NCBI GenBank assembly: GCA_963835215.1
Contig: CAWIES010000002.1
Coordinates: forward strand, 930,001-994,000
Origin: Roseiarcus sp963835215
Lineage (GTDB): Bacteria > Pseudomonadota > Alphaproteobacteria > Rhizobiales > Beijerinckiaceae
DNA: 64,000 bases
Reading direction: 5' to 3'
In this document: one piece after another, positions 42,983-51,543 of the stretch
Position numbering within the stretch: the first letter of the stretch is position 1
Layout: every line of letters starts with the position of its first letter
Program-made: the position numbers and the translations under genes
Notes under the pieces: generated by a model
Told to the model about the DNA's origin: nothing
The model's database searches: none
The model's input: the letters and a program-made list of their open reading frames with translations, nothing else

Positions 42983-43678
42983 CTACAGCCTCACCGGCTG
43001 CTCCGGATACGACAACTGCTCGCGCGCGCGCCAATCGTGGGTGACGTAGTTGAGGATCACCGAGCGGCGCACGCCTTCGATCGAGCGTTTCTCGAAGCCG
43101 TGCCAAGTGTTGTCGGCGGGCACGAAGATCATCGCTGCGCCGCGCTTGAAGGGGGAGACGCCATAGTGGCGCTCGCGGCTCCAATAGATGTCGGTGCCGA
43201 GGTTCTCGTGGCCGGGCGCGTTGGAGAGATACATCAGGCAGGTGAACTTCTTGACGCCGAGATCGGTGTGCGGCTCGAGCCAGAAGCCGTCGACATCCTG
43301 CGCATATTCGAGGCGCAGGAAGGTGTCGTCGATCGGCGCGGCGAAGGTGTCCGCGATCAGACGGGTGACGCGCTGCGACTGCAATGCTTCGGCGACCGCC
43401 CGCATGACGGGAAAGCGCGCCATGCCGGCGGCGTCGAAATAGCTGCGCTTGTCGTTGTGCAGCTCGCGCTTGCCCGAGACGCCGTCGAGCGTGGGCGCGG
43501 CGAAGGGCAGCGTCGCCAGCGTGTCGGCGACATCGGCGGGAAACGCGTTCTCGATCAGATAGTGGCGGTAGGGGGCGTCGAAGGCGACGCGGGCCGCGAT
43601 CGACGCGGCGAAAGCGTCGGCGATGCGCGCGGCTTCGGCGCTGAGATGTTCGCCCGCGCGTGGGTTTTCAACCGACAT
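42983..43678 (-). CDS. 2-oxoglutarate/Fe(II)-dependent dioxygenase-like protein
   Basis: 231 residues. The iron-binding HxD lies in LEPHTDLGVKKFTCLMYLSN (about 136-155), the distal His in NTWHGFEKR, and an Arg for 2-oxoglutarate follows (EGVRRSVI). This is the DSBH core of the 2OG oxygenase superfamily, close to prolyl-hydroxylase-type enzymes. The preceding DSBH-like part has YRHYLIENAFPADVADTLA at the start. The substrate is unknown. It lies alone between the HxlR gene (convergent) and gapR. Confidence 0.88.
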   Translation of the reverse strand: MSVENPRAGEHLSAEAARIADAFAASIAARVAFDAPYRHYLIENAFPADVADTLATLPFAAPTLDGVSGKRELHNDKRSYFDAAGMARFPVMRAVAEALQSQRVTRLIADTFAAPIDDTFLRLEYAQDVDGFWLEPHTDLGVKKFTCLMYLSNAPGHENLGTDIYWSRERHYGVSPFKRGAAMIFVPADNTWHGFEKRSIEGVRRSVILNYVTHDWRAREQLSYPEQPVRL

Positions 43679-43735
43679 GACGTGAACCTCTTGAGCTCGA
43701 TGTTTTCAGGCCGCGCGGGCCCTTAGGCAATTGCC

Positions 43736-43999
43736 TCAGGCCATGCCCAGCGCGGAAAGGTAGAGATCGAGAATCTCCTCCTCCTCGCGGCGCTTTTCGC
43801 GGTCCTGCCGGCGGATCGACACGACCTTGCGGATGACCTTGGTGTCGAAGCCGTTGCCCTTGGCCTCGGCGTAGACGTCCTTGATGTCGTCGGCGAGCGC
43901 CTTCTTTTCCTCTTCGAGCCGCTCGATGCGCTCGACGAAGGCGCGCAGGTGCGAGGCGTCGACCGGTTCCGAGGCGGCGGCAGGGGCGTTCATGGTCAT
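43736..43999 (-). CDS. gapR: GapR/DUF2312 nucleoid protein
   Basis: 87 residues. The helical DUF2312 sequence is highly conserved: HLRAFVERIERLEEEKKALA (coiled coil), then VYAEAKGNGFDTKVIRKVVS and DREKRREEEEILDLYLSALG. In Caulobacter GapR binds AT-rich, over-twisted DNA and helps fork progression. Alphaproteobacteria generally keep it, and its small size is right. Two in-frame ATGs at 43999 and 43993 are possible starts. Confidence 0.95.
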   Translation of the reverse strand: MTMNAPAAASEPVDASHLRAFVERIERLEEEKKALADDIKDVYAEAKGNGFDTKVIRKVVSIRRQDREKRREEEEILDLYLSALGMA

Positions 44000-44072
44000 T
44001 CTACAGTCCGTGTTCTCTAAATTTCAAAAATGGGGTTTGCCGAGGAAGCCATGGCCGCCTGAGCGCGGCGCG

Positions 44073-44924
44073 TCAAGCGGGCGGCGAGGGGCGCGGGCGC
44101 CCGTCGGCGCGACTGCCCCAGTCCTGTGGAATTCGCACCCCGCGCGGCGCAAGGAGCGGCTCGAGGATGCGCGCGAGCCGGTCGGCCCAGGCTTCCGCCG
44201 CGGCGCGCTCGCCGATCAGGTCCTGGCGCACTTCGATCAGCGCGCTGGAGAGGCCGCGTGCGGTGGCGAGCGTGTGGATCGTGTCGCCGGGCAGCGCGCC
44301 GTCATAGGGCTCATTGTCTCCGACCGCCCCGGGGCCGATGTCCGGATCCTCGCCGAGCGCGCGAATCAGCGGCGCCGGCAATCGGGGATCGGCGTCCCAC
44401 AACACGCCGACCTTCCACGCCCGCGCCTGGCCGCGCCAGTGCGGGGTGAAGGAATGGACCGAGAGAATGGCGGGGGGCTCGCCGCTCGCCAGCATCGCCT
44501 CGATCGTCGTTGCGATCGCCTGGCGGTAGGGCGCCCAATAGCGACGGCGGCGGCGCGCGATCTCGGCCGCGTCGATCCGCGCGTTGCCGGAGACAAGCGC
44601 GCCGTCGGAAATGCGCATCACCAGCGTCGGGTCGCCCTCGCCGCGGTTGGCGTCGATCAGCAGCCGCGAGAAGGTCGAGAGGATCGCCGGCGCGCCGAGC
44701 CTGGCGGCCAGCCGGCGGGCGAGCCAGGCCGCTCCGATGTCGTAGCCGATGTGGCGCTCCAGCGCCCCGCGCGGCAGGCCGAGATCGCCGTAGCTGGGGG
44801 GCAGCGCGTTGCTGGCGTGGTCGCAGATCACCAGCGCGCCGGCGTCGAGCGCGCCGGACACGCGCTCGAACGGGGGAAAATCTCCCTCGATCGCCAAATC
44901 CTCGCGCTGCGTCCTGGTGTCCAC
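44073..44924 (-). CDS. N-formylglutamate amidohydrolase family protein
   Basis: 283 residues from a GTG at 44924, whose AGGGGG ribosome-binding site is at a short distance. ALVICDHASNALPPSYGDLGL is the opening metal-binding motif (DHAS), GYDIGAAWLARRLAARLGAP follows, and AILSVHSFTPHW, DNEPYDG and ALIEVRQDLIG are further conserved points. These enzymes hydrolyse N-formylglutamate in histidine breakdown or related amides. The frame continues well upstream of the GTG, but no conserved sequence is present there. It is divergent from the EamA permease gene. Confidence 0.9.
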   Translation of the reverse strand: MDTRTQREDLAIEGDFPPFERVSGALDAGALVICDHASNALPPSYGDLGLPRGALERHIGYDIGAAWLARRLAARLGAPAILSTFSRLLIDANRGEGDPTLVMRISDGALVSGNARIDAAEIARRRRRYWAPYRQAIATTIEAMLASGEPPAILSVHSFTPHWRGQARAWKVGVLWDADPRLPAPLIRALGEDPDIGPGAVGDNEPYDGALPGDTIHTLATARGLSSALIEVRQDLIGERAAAEAWADRLARILEPLLAPRGVRIPQDWGSRADGRPRPSPPA

Positions 44925-45018
44925 TGCGCCCCCTTGTCCTATCGCGACGGCGAGAATAAGGACGGAGCGGCGCGAGACCAAGCGACTTTGGCGCCCGCCG
45001 ACAACGGAATATGACCCT

Positions 45019-45904
45019 ATGCCGCCGACCTCACCCGCGGCCAAGCCGCCGGGCGGTTTTGGCGTGCCGTTTTCCGCGCTGGTCGCGGGCGCTCTGGCGA
45101 TGGGCATCTCGCCGATCTTCGTCCGCCTCGCCGATGTCGGGCCGTTCGCCAGCGCCTTCTGGCGCGTGGCGCTCGCGCTGCCGGCGCTGTGGGCATGGCT
45201 GAGGCTGAGCGAGAAGGACGCGCCGGCCAGCGGCGGGATCGGCCGCGCCGACCTGCTCGCCGGCCTCGCCTTCACCGGCGATCTCTTCTTTTGGCATCTG
45301 TCGATCGTCACCACCAGCGTCGCCAACGCGACCTTCTTCGCCACCACGGCGCCGATCTGGGTGGTCGCCTTCGGCTGGCTGCTGCTGGGCGAGCGCGCCG
45401 CGCCGCGCACGCTCATCGGCATCGCGCTGTGCGTTGCGGGCGGGGTGGCGCTGCTGGCGCAGAGCTTCCACCTGCGGCCCGCCGGCGCGATCGGCGATCT
45501 CTACGGCGCCGGCGACCGGTCTGTTCTTCGGCCTCTATTTCCTGGCGGTGAAGGCGGCGCGGCGCGTGCATTCGGCGGCGCGCGTCACCTTCATCGCCAC
45601 CGTCGTCACCGCTGCGTTGCTGCTCGTCGTCGCGCTGACGCTCGAGCCGACGATCCTGCCCCACAGCCTCGGCGGGATCGCCGCGCTATGCGGCATGGCC
45701 TGGATCAGTCACGCGGGAGGCCAGGGCCTGTTGTCGATCGCGCTCGGTCGGCTGCCGGCGGCGTTTTCTTCGCTGGTCATCTTTCTCGAGGCGATCGCCG
45801 CCGCCAGCTTCGCCTACCTGTTCCTCGGCGAGCCGGTTTCTCTCGCCCAGGGGTTCGGCGGGCTGGCGATTCTCGCTGGCATCTATGTGGCCCGCCCGAC
45901 GTGA
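45019..45904 (+). CDS. EamA family (DMT superfamily) permease, broken by a +1 frameshift near 45514
   Basis: From the ATG at 45019, about 165 residues show ten-helix EamA features: FSALVAGALAMGISPIFVRL, FWRVALALPALWAWL and ATTAPIWVVAFGWLLLGERA. At DLYGAG the frame changes by one base at about 45514. The continuation TGLFFGLYFLAVKAARRVHS, then VIFLEAIAAASFAYLFLGEP and the final IYVARPT, is in the next frame to 45904. With one base removed the gene encodes about 294 residues, normal for the family. Such permeases export metabolites or amino acids. It is divergent from the N-formylglutamate amidohydrolase gene. Confidence 0.9.
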
Positions 45905-46005
45905 GGCGCGCAGAGGGCGGACCTTGGCGAAGCCGCGCGCCCCTAGCGGTTGACAGGCAGGGCTCGCCGACGATTATGGCGCCCGGGGCGACGGTGCGAA
46001 GGGCT

Positions 46006-46431
46006 ATGCGGCGCAAATCGATTCTCACGCTGACGCTCGCGCTCCTGATTGCGGCGCCGCTCGCCGCGCCAGCGGCGCTCGCCGATTTCCGCATGTGCAA
46101 TCTCACCGCCAGCCGCGTCAGCGTCGCGCTCGCCTATACCGACGGCCAGGCCTGGGTGAGCGAGGGCTGGTGGAACCTCAAACCGTCCGATTGCAACACT
46201 TTGCTGCGCGGCGGGCTGGCGGCGCAATTCTATTACGTCTACGCGATGGACGAACGCGGCGGCGAGTGGAAGGGCAAGGCCTTCATGTGCACCAGCGACC
46301 GCGAGTTCAAGATCGACGGACGGCAGGACTGCTTCGTGCGCGGCTTCGACCGCACCGGATTCTTCGAGGTCGACACCGGCAAGGACGCCAAGAACTGGAC
46401 CGTCCAGCTCACCGATCCCACGAATCCTTGA
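46006..46431 (+). CDS. DUF1036 secreted protein
   Basis: 141 residues from the ATG at 46006 (an upstream ATG at 45976 is possible). A signal peptide (SILTLTLALLIAAPLAAPAA, cut after ALA) is followed by DFRMCNLTASRVSVALAYTD, WVSEGWWNLKPSDCNTLL and FYYVYAMDERGGEW, the DUF1036 hallmarks. Four Cys residues (two pairs) are probably disulfide-linked in the periplasm. Function unknown. The first frame of the EamA gene stays open across this gene, but the two are independent proteins. Confidence 0.93.
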   Translation: MRRKSILTLTLALLIAAPLAAPAALADFRMCNLTASRVSVALAYTDGQAWVSEGWWNLKPSDCNTLLRGGLAAQFYYVYAMDERGGEWKGKAFMCTSDREFKIDGRQDCFVRGFDRTGFFEVDTGKDAKNWTVQLTDPTNP

Positions 46432-46506
46432 CCGCGCGACACATGACGACAGGGTCGCGCCGCTTCGCGCGCGCCTTGCAAGAAACATAAGAAAGTGAGG
46501 ACGCTC

Positions 46507-47943
46507 GTGATCCGTCGCAAACGCCGCATCAAGATCATCGCCACGCTTGGGCCAGCCTCGGCCGACCGCGCCATGATCGCCAGCCTGTTCGTGGCGGGGG
46601 CGGATGTCTTCCGCATCAACATGAGCCACGCCTCGCACGAGGCGATGCGCGAGCGGGTGGCGATCATCCGCTCGGTCGAAGAGGAATTCGATCGCCCGAT
46701 CGCCATCCTCGTCGATCTGCAGGGACCCAAACTGAGGGTTGGCGAATTTGGCGCCGGCGGCGTGCAACTCGGCAAGGGCGCGGCGTTCGCGCTCGATTCG
46801 GACCCCACGCCCGGCGACTCGGCGCGCGTCTTTCTTCCTCATCCGGAAATTCTTGGCGCGCTGCAACCGGGCCATCGCGTGCTGATCGACGACGGCAAGG
46901 TGCTGCTGCGCGTCTCGAAGGTCTCGCCCGGCCGGGCCGAGACCTTGGTCGAGGTGGCGGGCAAGGTCTCCAACAAAAAGGGCGTCAGCCTGCCTGACAC
47001 GACGATCCCGACCTCGGCGATGACCGAAAAGGATCGCGCCGATCTCGCCGCGGCGCTGAAAGAGGACATCGACTGGATCGCCGTCTCCTTCGTGCAGCGG
47101 CCCGAGGACGTCACCGAAGTGAAGGAGATTGCCGGCGATCGCGCGCGGGTGCTGGCCAAGATCGAGAAGCCGCAGGCGATCGCGCGTCTCGCCGACATCC
47201 TCGCCGTCTCCGACGCGGTGATGGTGGCGCGCGGCGATCTCGGCGTCGAGATGCCGCTCGAGCGCGTGCCGGGCCTGCAAAAGACGATCACCCGCCTCGC
47301 GCGCCGCCTCGGCAAGCCGGTGGTGGTCGCGACCCAGATGCTGGAATCGATGATCACCTCGCCGGTGCCGACCCGCGCCGAAGTCTCCGACGTCGCCACC
47401 GCCGTGTTCGAGGGCGCCGACGCGGTGATGCTGTCGGCCGAGAGCGCGTCGGGCCAATATCCGGTCGAAGCGGTGGCGACGATGAACCGCATCGCCGAAA
47501 CGGTTGAAGCGGAGGCGATATATCCCGCGATCATTGCCGCCCAGCGCGACGCGGTCGAGCGCAGCGGCGCCGACGCGATCGCCGAGGCGACGCGTGACGT
47601 CGCCGAGACGTTAGGCTCGAAGGTGATCTGCGCCTGGACCAACTCTGGAACCACGGGCCTGCGCATTGCGCGCGAGCGGCCGCATTCGGCAGTTCTGGCG
47701 CTGACGCCGATCGTCGCCACCGCGCGCCGGCTGGCCTTGGCCTGGGGCGTGCATGCGGTGGTGGCCGAGGACGCGCGCGACGAGCGCGACATGGCCGATC
47801 GCGCCTGTCGCTGCGCCTATATCGAAGGCTTTGTCGCGCCCGGCGACCGGGTGATCGTCGTCGCTGGCGTGCCGTTCGGCGCCTCCGGCGCGACCAATAA
47901 CCTGCGTATCACCAGGGTCGGCCCGGACGGGGGCGCGCTCTAG
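46507..47943 (+). CDS. pyk: Pyruvate kinase
   Basis: 478 residues from the GTG at 46507, chosen for the GAGGA five bases upstream (a GTG at 46495 overlaps it). IKIIATLGPASADRAMIASL and FRINMSHASHEAM open the family pattern; DLQGPKLRVGEF, the active-site IEKPQAIARL and GDLGVEMPLERVP follow, and the C-terminal allosteric domain ends ATNNLRITRVG. The enzyme makes pyruvate and ATP from PEP at the end of glycolysis. Typical length. Confidence 0.97.
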   Translation: MIRRKRRIKIIATLGPASADRAMIASLFVAGADVFRINMSHASHEAMRERVAIIRSVEEEFDRPIAILVDLQGPKLRVGEFGAGGVQLGKGAAFALDSDPTPGDSARVFLPHPEILGALQPGHRVLIDDGKVLLRVSKVSPGRAETLVEVAGKVSNKKGVSLPDTTIPTSAMTEKDRADLAAALKEDIDWIAVSFVQRPEDVTEVKEIAGDRARVLAKIEKPQAIARLADILAVSDAVMVARGDLGVEMPLERVPGLQKTITRLARRLGKPVVVATQMLESMITSPVPTRAEVSDVATAVFEGADAVMLSAESASGQYPVEAVATMNRIAETVEAEAIYPAIIAAQRDAVERSGADAIAEATRDVAETLGSKVICAWTNSGTTGLRIARERPHSAVLALTPIVATARRLALAWGVHAVVAEDARDERDMADRACRCAYIEGFVAPGDRVIVVAGVPFGASGATNNLRITRVGPDGGAL

Positions 47944-47956
47944 CGCGAAAGGCGCC

Positions 47957-48502
47957 TCAACGCCACAGCATGCGCGACAGCGTGGCGTCGCGATCGACCA
48001 CGCGATGCTTGATCGCCGCGGCGGCGTGGAGGACGACCAGCCCCGCGAGCGCCCAAGCGCAGAGGCTGTGCAGGCTCGCCAGCGTCTCGGACCAGGCGCC
48101 GTCGAGCGGCGCGATGTTGGGGATGGTTGCGAAGCCGAACAGGCTGATAGGAATTGGCACGATCGCCGTCGAGACGCGCAGCCAGCCGATCAGTGGCGTC
48201 GCCACGAGCATCAGGTAGAGCGCGCCGTGACCGAGGCGCGCCGCCCAGCGCGTGGCGCTTGACCAACCCGGGAGCGGCGCTGGCGCGGCAAAACGCGCGC
48301 GGGCGAAGAGCCTGACCGCCAGCAGCATCAGCGTCAGCCAGCCGAGCGCCTTGTGCGTCTGGTAGAGATCGAACTTGTGCGCTGCGTCGAAATCGGCGCG
48401 CGTCGCCAACAGCCCGAGCGCGAACACAAGCGCCAGGAATGCGGCTGAAAACCAGTGCAGCGCGATGATCGCGCCGCTCCAGCGCCCTGGCCGCGCCTTC
48501 AC
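47957..48502 (-). CDS. Cytochrome b561 family protein
   Basis: 181 residues and four membrane helices. Haem-ligand His residues lie in ALHWFSAAFLALVF, YQTHKALGWLTLML, ARLGHGALYLMLVATPLIGW and LHSLCAWALAGLVVLHA with a later IKHRVVD. These shuttle electrons between the quinone pool and other redox carriers. Its start overlaps the yceI stop by four bases. It is the last gene of the sigma - anti-sigma - yceI - b561 unit. Confidence 0.92.
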   Translation of the reverse strand: MKARPGRWSGAIIALHWFSAAFLALVFALGLLATRADFDAAHKFDLYQTHKALGWLTLMLLAVRLFARARFAAPAPLPGWSSATRWAARLGHGALYLMLVATPLIGWLRVSTAIVPIPISLFGFATIPNIAPLDGAWSETLASLHSLCAWALAGLVVLHAAAAIKHRVVDRDATLSRMLWR

Positions 48503-49065
48503 TCGCCGACCGCTTCGCTCGACACAGTCAGATCGACGTCGCGCGAGATGACCGGGAAGCCGGAGTTCATGCCGAAGGCGAGGCGGTCGATGTGGGTGTG
48601 CGCGACGAAGGAGTACCGGCCGCCGCCGAGCGGCTTGACCGCGACGTCGACCTCCAGTGGCGCGGTGACGCCGAGCAAGGTCAGATCGCCGGTGAGGGCG
48701 ACGGTCGCGTCGTCGCGCTTCTCGACGTGGGTCGATTGGAAGTGGATTTCGGGAAAACGTTGCACATCGAGAAAGGCCGGCCCGCGCAACGTGTCGTCGA
48801 ACGAGGCCGAGCCGACGTCGATCGACTCGGCGCGCACGGTGAAGGCGACGCGGCTCAGCGACGGGTGCTCGAGATCGATCGACAGTCGCCCGTCGAAGGC
48901 GTGAAACTGGCCTTGCGTGCGAGGAAAGCCGACGGCGTCGATCACGAAGTCGATGCGGGTGCGCGCGGGATCGATGCGCCAGGCGGCGCGCTCCGCCGAC
49001 GCGGCGAGCGAGGGGCCGGTGAGCGCGACAATGAGGGCGAGCGAGCGCAGCGTGGCGGCGATCAT
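48499..49065 (-). CDS. YceI family periplasmic protein
   Basis: 188 residues from the ATG at 49065. The signal peptide (LRSLALIVALTGPSLAASA) is clear. The mature part shows AAWRIDPARTRIDFVIDAVG and the lipocalin-like repeats GQFHAFDGRLSIDL, FRGPAFLDV-type (LRGPAFLDVQRFPEIHFQST) and NSGFPVISRDVDLTV. YceI proteins bind isoprenoid or quinone-like lipids in the periplasm, which fits its b561 neighbour. ATGA overlaps join it to the anti-sigma gene and to b561. Confidence 0.95.
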   Translation of the reverse strand: MIAATLRSLALIVALTGPSLAASAERAAWRIDPARTRIDFVIDAVGFPRTQGQFHAFDGRLSIDLEHPSLSRVAFTVRAESIDVGSASFDDTLRGPAFLDVQRFPEIHFQSTHVEKRDDATVALTGDLTLLGVTAPLEVDVAVKPLGGGRYSFVAHTHIDRLAFGMNSGFPVISRDVDLTVSSEAVGE

Positions 49066-49823
49066 CCGGTCTTTCCTTGCAATTGACGGGCGAAGTCGGC
49101 GAGACGCTCGGGAGCGATCTTGCCGATCAACATGAACCCCCGCCCATCCTTGGCCCATTGCGCGATGGCGAAGCCGTCGCGCTGCGAAGTCGCCAGCGGC
49201 GCATCGGCTTCGCCGTCGCGGGTGACGCAGAAGGCGACCGGCGTCGCGCCATCGAGATAGCCGATCTGGCCGAGCGGCGCGCCGTCGTATCGCAGCAATT
49301 CGGCGCGGCGTAGCGACAGCCCAGCGAGCTGCAGCCGCTCGCCGTCGAGCGGCGCGCCGAGACGCTGCGACAGCATCGCCAAGTCCTCGGCAAGCGTCGG
49401 CGACGCGTCCGCGCCGAAGCTCGCCCCGGTGTAGAGCTCCATGTATTGGGCGACCGAACTGCGCCAATTGTCATGGGTCGAGGATTCACCCGACCAGCGC
49501 CCAGTGGCGAGCCCCGCAGCGAAAACAAATACGACTGCCGCCGCCGCAGCCGCGCGCAGCGCAAAAGGCGAAACGCGGCGCGCGAGCGCGGGCGTGGCAA
49601 GGGCGCCCGCGAGCCGCCCACGCAGGCGGTCGAGCGGCGCCGCGGCGAGAAGAGCGTCGAAGCCCTCGTGGACATTGGCCGTCGCCTCGCGCAGCGTCGA
49701 CAGGCGCGCGCTGAGCAGCGGCTCGGCGGCGAGGCGCGCGTCGAGAGCTTGCCGCTCAGCGGCGCCGAGTTCGCCGTCCAGCCAGGCGACCAGCAGAGCA
49801 TCGTCGTCCTCGTTCATCGCCAT
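49062..49823 (-). CDS. Membrane anti-sigma factor (ChrR/RskA-type layout)
   Basis: 253 residues from the ATG at 49823, two bases after the sigma stop. The N-terminal cytoplasmic part (DALLVAWLDGELGAAERQAL, about residues 7-26) is the zinc-free anti-sigma helical motif. One membrane helix (AAAAAAVVFVFAAGLATG, about 92-110) is followed by a periplasmic domain ending FARQLQGKTG. It should hold the ECF sigma factor inactive until an envelope or redox signal arrives. The signal is unknown. Confidence 0.88.
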   Translation of the reverse strand: MAMNEDDDALLVAWLDGELGAAERQALDARLAAEPLLSARLSTLREATANVHEGFDALLAAAPLDRLRGRLAGALATPALARRVSPFALRAAAAAAVVFVFAAGLATGRWSGESSTHDNWRSSVAQYMELYTGASFGADASPTLAEDLAMLSQRLGAPLDGERLQLAGLSLRRAELLRYDGAPLGQIGYLDGATPVAFCVTRDGEADAPLATSQRDGFAIAQWAKDGRGFMLIGKIAPERLADFARQLQGKTG

Positions 49824-49825
49824 GT

Positions 49826-50332
49826 TCAACCGTCCTTGGTTGACTGCAAACTGGCTAGCGCCGCCCGCGCGGTCGCCAGGCGGCTCATGATGGTGCCGAT
49901 CGGCACGCCGAGCAGCTCGGCCGCCTCGCGGTAGGAATAGCCCTCGACGTAGACCAGCAGGACGGTTTCGCGCTGCGCCTGCGGCAGCGCTCCCACCGCC
50001 CTCAACACCTGACCGGCGGAAATATTCGTTTCGATTTCGTGGGCGCCGTCGAAGGTCAACGCCTCGCCGGCGTCGAGCACGCCCTGGCCGCCCCGCACCC
50101 GCCGCGCCCGGATTTCGTTGAACCAAATCGAGCGCAAAATGGCGAACAGCCAGTGGTCTAGCCGTGTGCCGGGCTGGAACTGGCCCGCGCGCTCGATCGC
50201 CCTGACGCACGTCGCCTGGACGAGGTCCTCGGCGACGTCGCGCGCGCCCGACAGCAAAAGCCCGTAGCGCCAAAGCCGCGGCAGAAGCGGCTCCAGACCT
50301 TGGCGCACCTGTGTTTCGGACCCATCGCTCAT
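49826..50332 (-). CDS. ECF sigma factor
   Basis: 168 residues from the ATG at 50332. Region 2: DVAEDLVQATCVRAIERAG and FAILRSIWFNEIRARR. Region 4 helix-turn-helix: YVEGYSYREAAELLGVPIGT followed by IMSRLATARAAL. Together with its anti-sigma factor it should activate its own operon and perhaps the divergent TPR-DoxX genes. The b561 and YceI neighbours point to an oxidative or membrane-redox stimulus. The subgroup was not determined with confidence. Confidence 0.95.
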   Translation of the reverse strand: MSDGSETQVRQGLEPLLPRLWRYGLLLSGARDVAEDLVQATCVRAIERAGQFQPGTRLDHWLFAILRSIWFNEIRARRVRGGQGVLDAGEALTFDGAHEIETNISAGQVLRAVGALPQAQRETVLLVYVEGYSYREAAELLGVPIGTIMSRLATARAALASLQSTKDG

Positions 50333-50418
50333 CGCCGTAAGGTCCCTGCACAACGCCGAGCGAATAAACCGCGCCCGACGCGTGTTGTCGATGCGTCACG
50401 GTACAGGAGACTGGTTCA

Positions 50419-51015
50419 ATGCGCACAGACTTCCAATTCGGCGCCCGACAAACGGCAATCGGCACGGCGCTTGCGCTCGCGCTCGCTTTCGCCGCGCCCG
50501 ACGCCTTTGCCGCCGGCGGTGGCGGTGGTGGGGGCGGCGGGGGCAATGACGATGACGCCGGGCGCCAGACCAAGCAGGACATGACCACCTGCCCCAAGGG
50601 CCAGGTGTGGGACACGAAGGCGCACAAGTGCCTGCCGATGCACAGCGAGATCCTGCCGGATGCGCAGCTCGTCGAATACGCCTACGCGCTCGCCAAAGCG
50701 GAGCGCTACGACGAGGCGTTGCAGACGCTCGACATGCTGAAGGACCCCAACACGGCGCGCGCCCTCAACTATCGCGGCTACGCCACGCGCAAGCTCGGGC
50801 GGACCGACGAAGGCATCGGCTATTATCTCAAGTCGGTGGCGATCGACCCCAACTACGCGCAAGTGCGCGAATATCTCGGCGAAGCCTACGTGCTGCAAGG
50901 CAAGCTCGACATGGCGCGCGCGCAGCTCGAGACCATCGCCAAGATCTGCGGCTCGAAGGATTGCGAGGAATACGAAGACCTCGCCGACGCCATCGCTCAT
51001 CCCGGCGGCGCATGA
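50419..51015 (+). CDS. Secreted TPR-repeat protein with Gly-rich linker
   Basis: 198 residues. A signal peptide (TAIGTALALALAFAAPDAFAA) is followed by a run of ten Gly residues and an acidic spacer. A small Cys motif CPKGQVWDTKAHKC (about residues 58-71) and TPR helices YALAKAERYDEALQTLDMLK, YRGYATRKLGRTDEGIGYYL and YVLQGKLDMARAQLETIAKI follow; a second Cys pair is near the end (CGSKDC). It starts a divergent pair with the ECF operon, suggesting joint regulation. Function unknown. Confidence 0.85.
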   Translation: MRTDFQFGARQTAIGTALALALAFAAPDAFAAGGGGGGGGGGNDDDAGRQTKQDMTTCPKGQVWDTKAHKCLPMHSEILPDAQLVEYAYALAKAERYDEALQTLDMLKDPNTARALNYRGYATRKLGRTDEGIGYYLKSVAIDPNYAQVREYLGEAYVLQGKLDMARAQLETIAKICGSKDCEEYEDLADAIAHPGGA

Positions 51016-51072
51016 ACCCTCATGGCGCGCCGTCGCCGGCGGCGCGTCGCTCTTTTGTTTTCTGGAGGCGCA

Positions 51073-51543
51073 GTGTCGATGGATAGCGAGTGGAAAGGCC
51101 TCGCCGCGCGTCTCACGCGCGCCGGGCCGCTGACCGACGCCGCGGCGTTGGCCGCGCGGCTGCTCATCGCCTATCTCTTTCTCACCGAAGGCTGGGGCAA
51201 GATCGTCTCCTACGCGCGCGTGCAGGCTTATATGACGCAGTTCGGCGTCGAACCGCGGCTGCTGCCGCTCGCCATCGCGCTTGAACTGGGTTGCGGTCTG
51301 GCGTTGGCGGCAGGCCTCGCCACGCGCCCGGCGGCGGCGGCGCTCGCCGCCTTCTCGCTCAGTGTGGCGATCCTGTTTCATCGCGGCGGCGGCGACTCGG
51401 AGACGCTCGAGCTCCGCAAGGACTGCGCCATCGCCGGGGGATTGCTGGCGCTGGCCATAGCGGGCGCCGGCGCGTGGTCGCTCGATGCGTTGCTCGTGCT
51501 TCGCGCGCGCGGTCAGGCCGGGGCTGGCGCACGGCCGGGCTGA
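51073..51543 (+). CDS. DoxX family membrane protein
   Basis: 156 residues from the GTG at 51073, four bases after GGAGG; an ATG at 51079 is ten bases away and also possible. Four membrane helices are evident: LAARLLIAYLFLTEGWGKIV, LPLAIALELGCGLALAAGLA, AAALAAFSLSVAILFHRGGG and IAGGLLALAIAGAGAWSLDA. DoxX proteins link to thiosulfate or quinone metabolism or redox stress. It follows the TPR gene by 57 bases. Its 3' end overlaps the convergent hydrolase gene by 31 bases. Confidence 0.88.
   Translation: MSMDSEWKGLAARLTRAGPLTDAAALAARLLIAYLFLTEGWGKIVSYARVQAYMTQFGVEPRLLPLAIALELGCGLALAAGLATRPAAAALAAFSLSVAILFHRGGGDSETLELRKDCAIAGGLLALAIAGAGAWSLDALLVLRARGQAGAGARPG

Noticed and set aside
44809..46431. 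A single 540-codon protein joining EamA and DUF1036
   Set aside because: The first frame is open by chance after the EamA frame break; DUF1036 has its own signal peptide and start.
50333..50418. GACGC/GCGTC inverted repeat in the ECF divergent region as a sigma-factor promoter
   Set aside because: Only five base pairs in GC-rich DNA and no clear -35/-10 pair.
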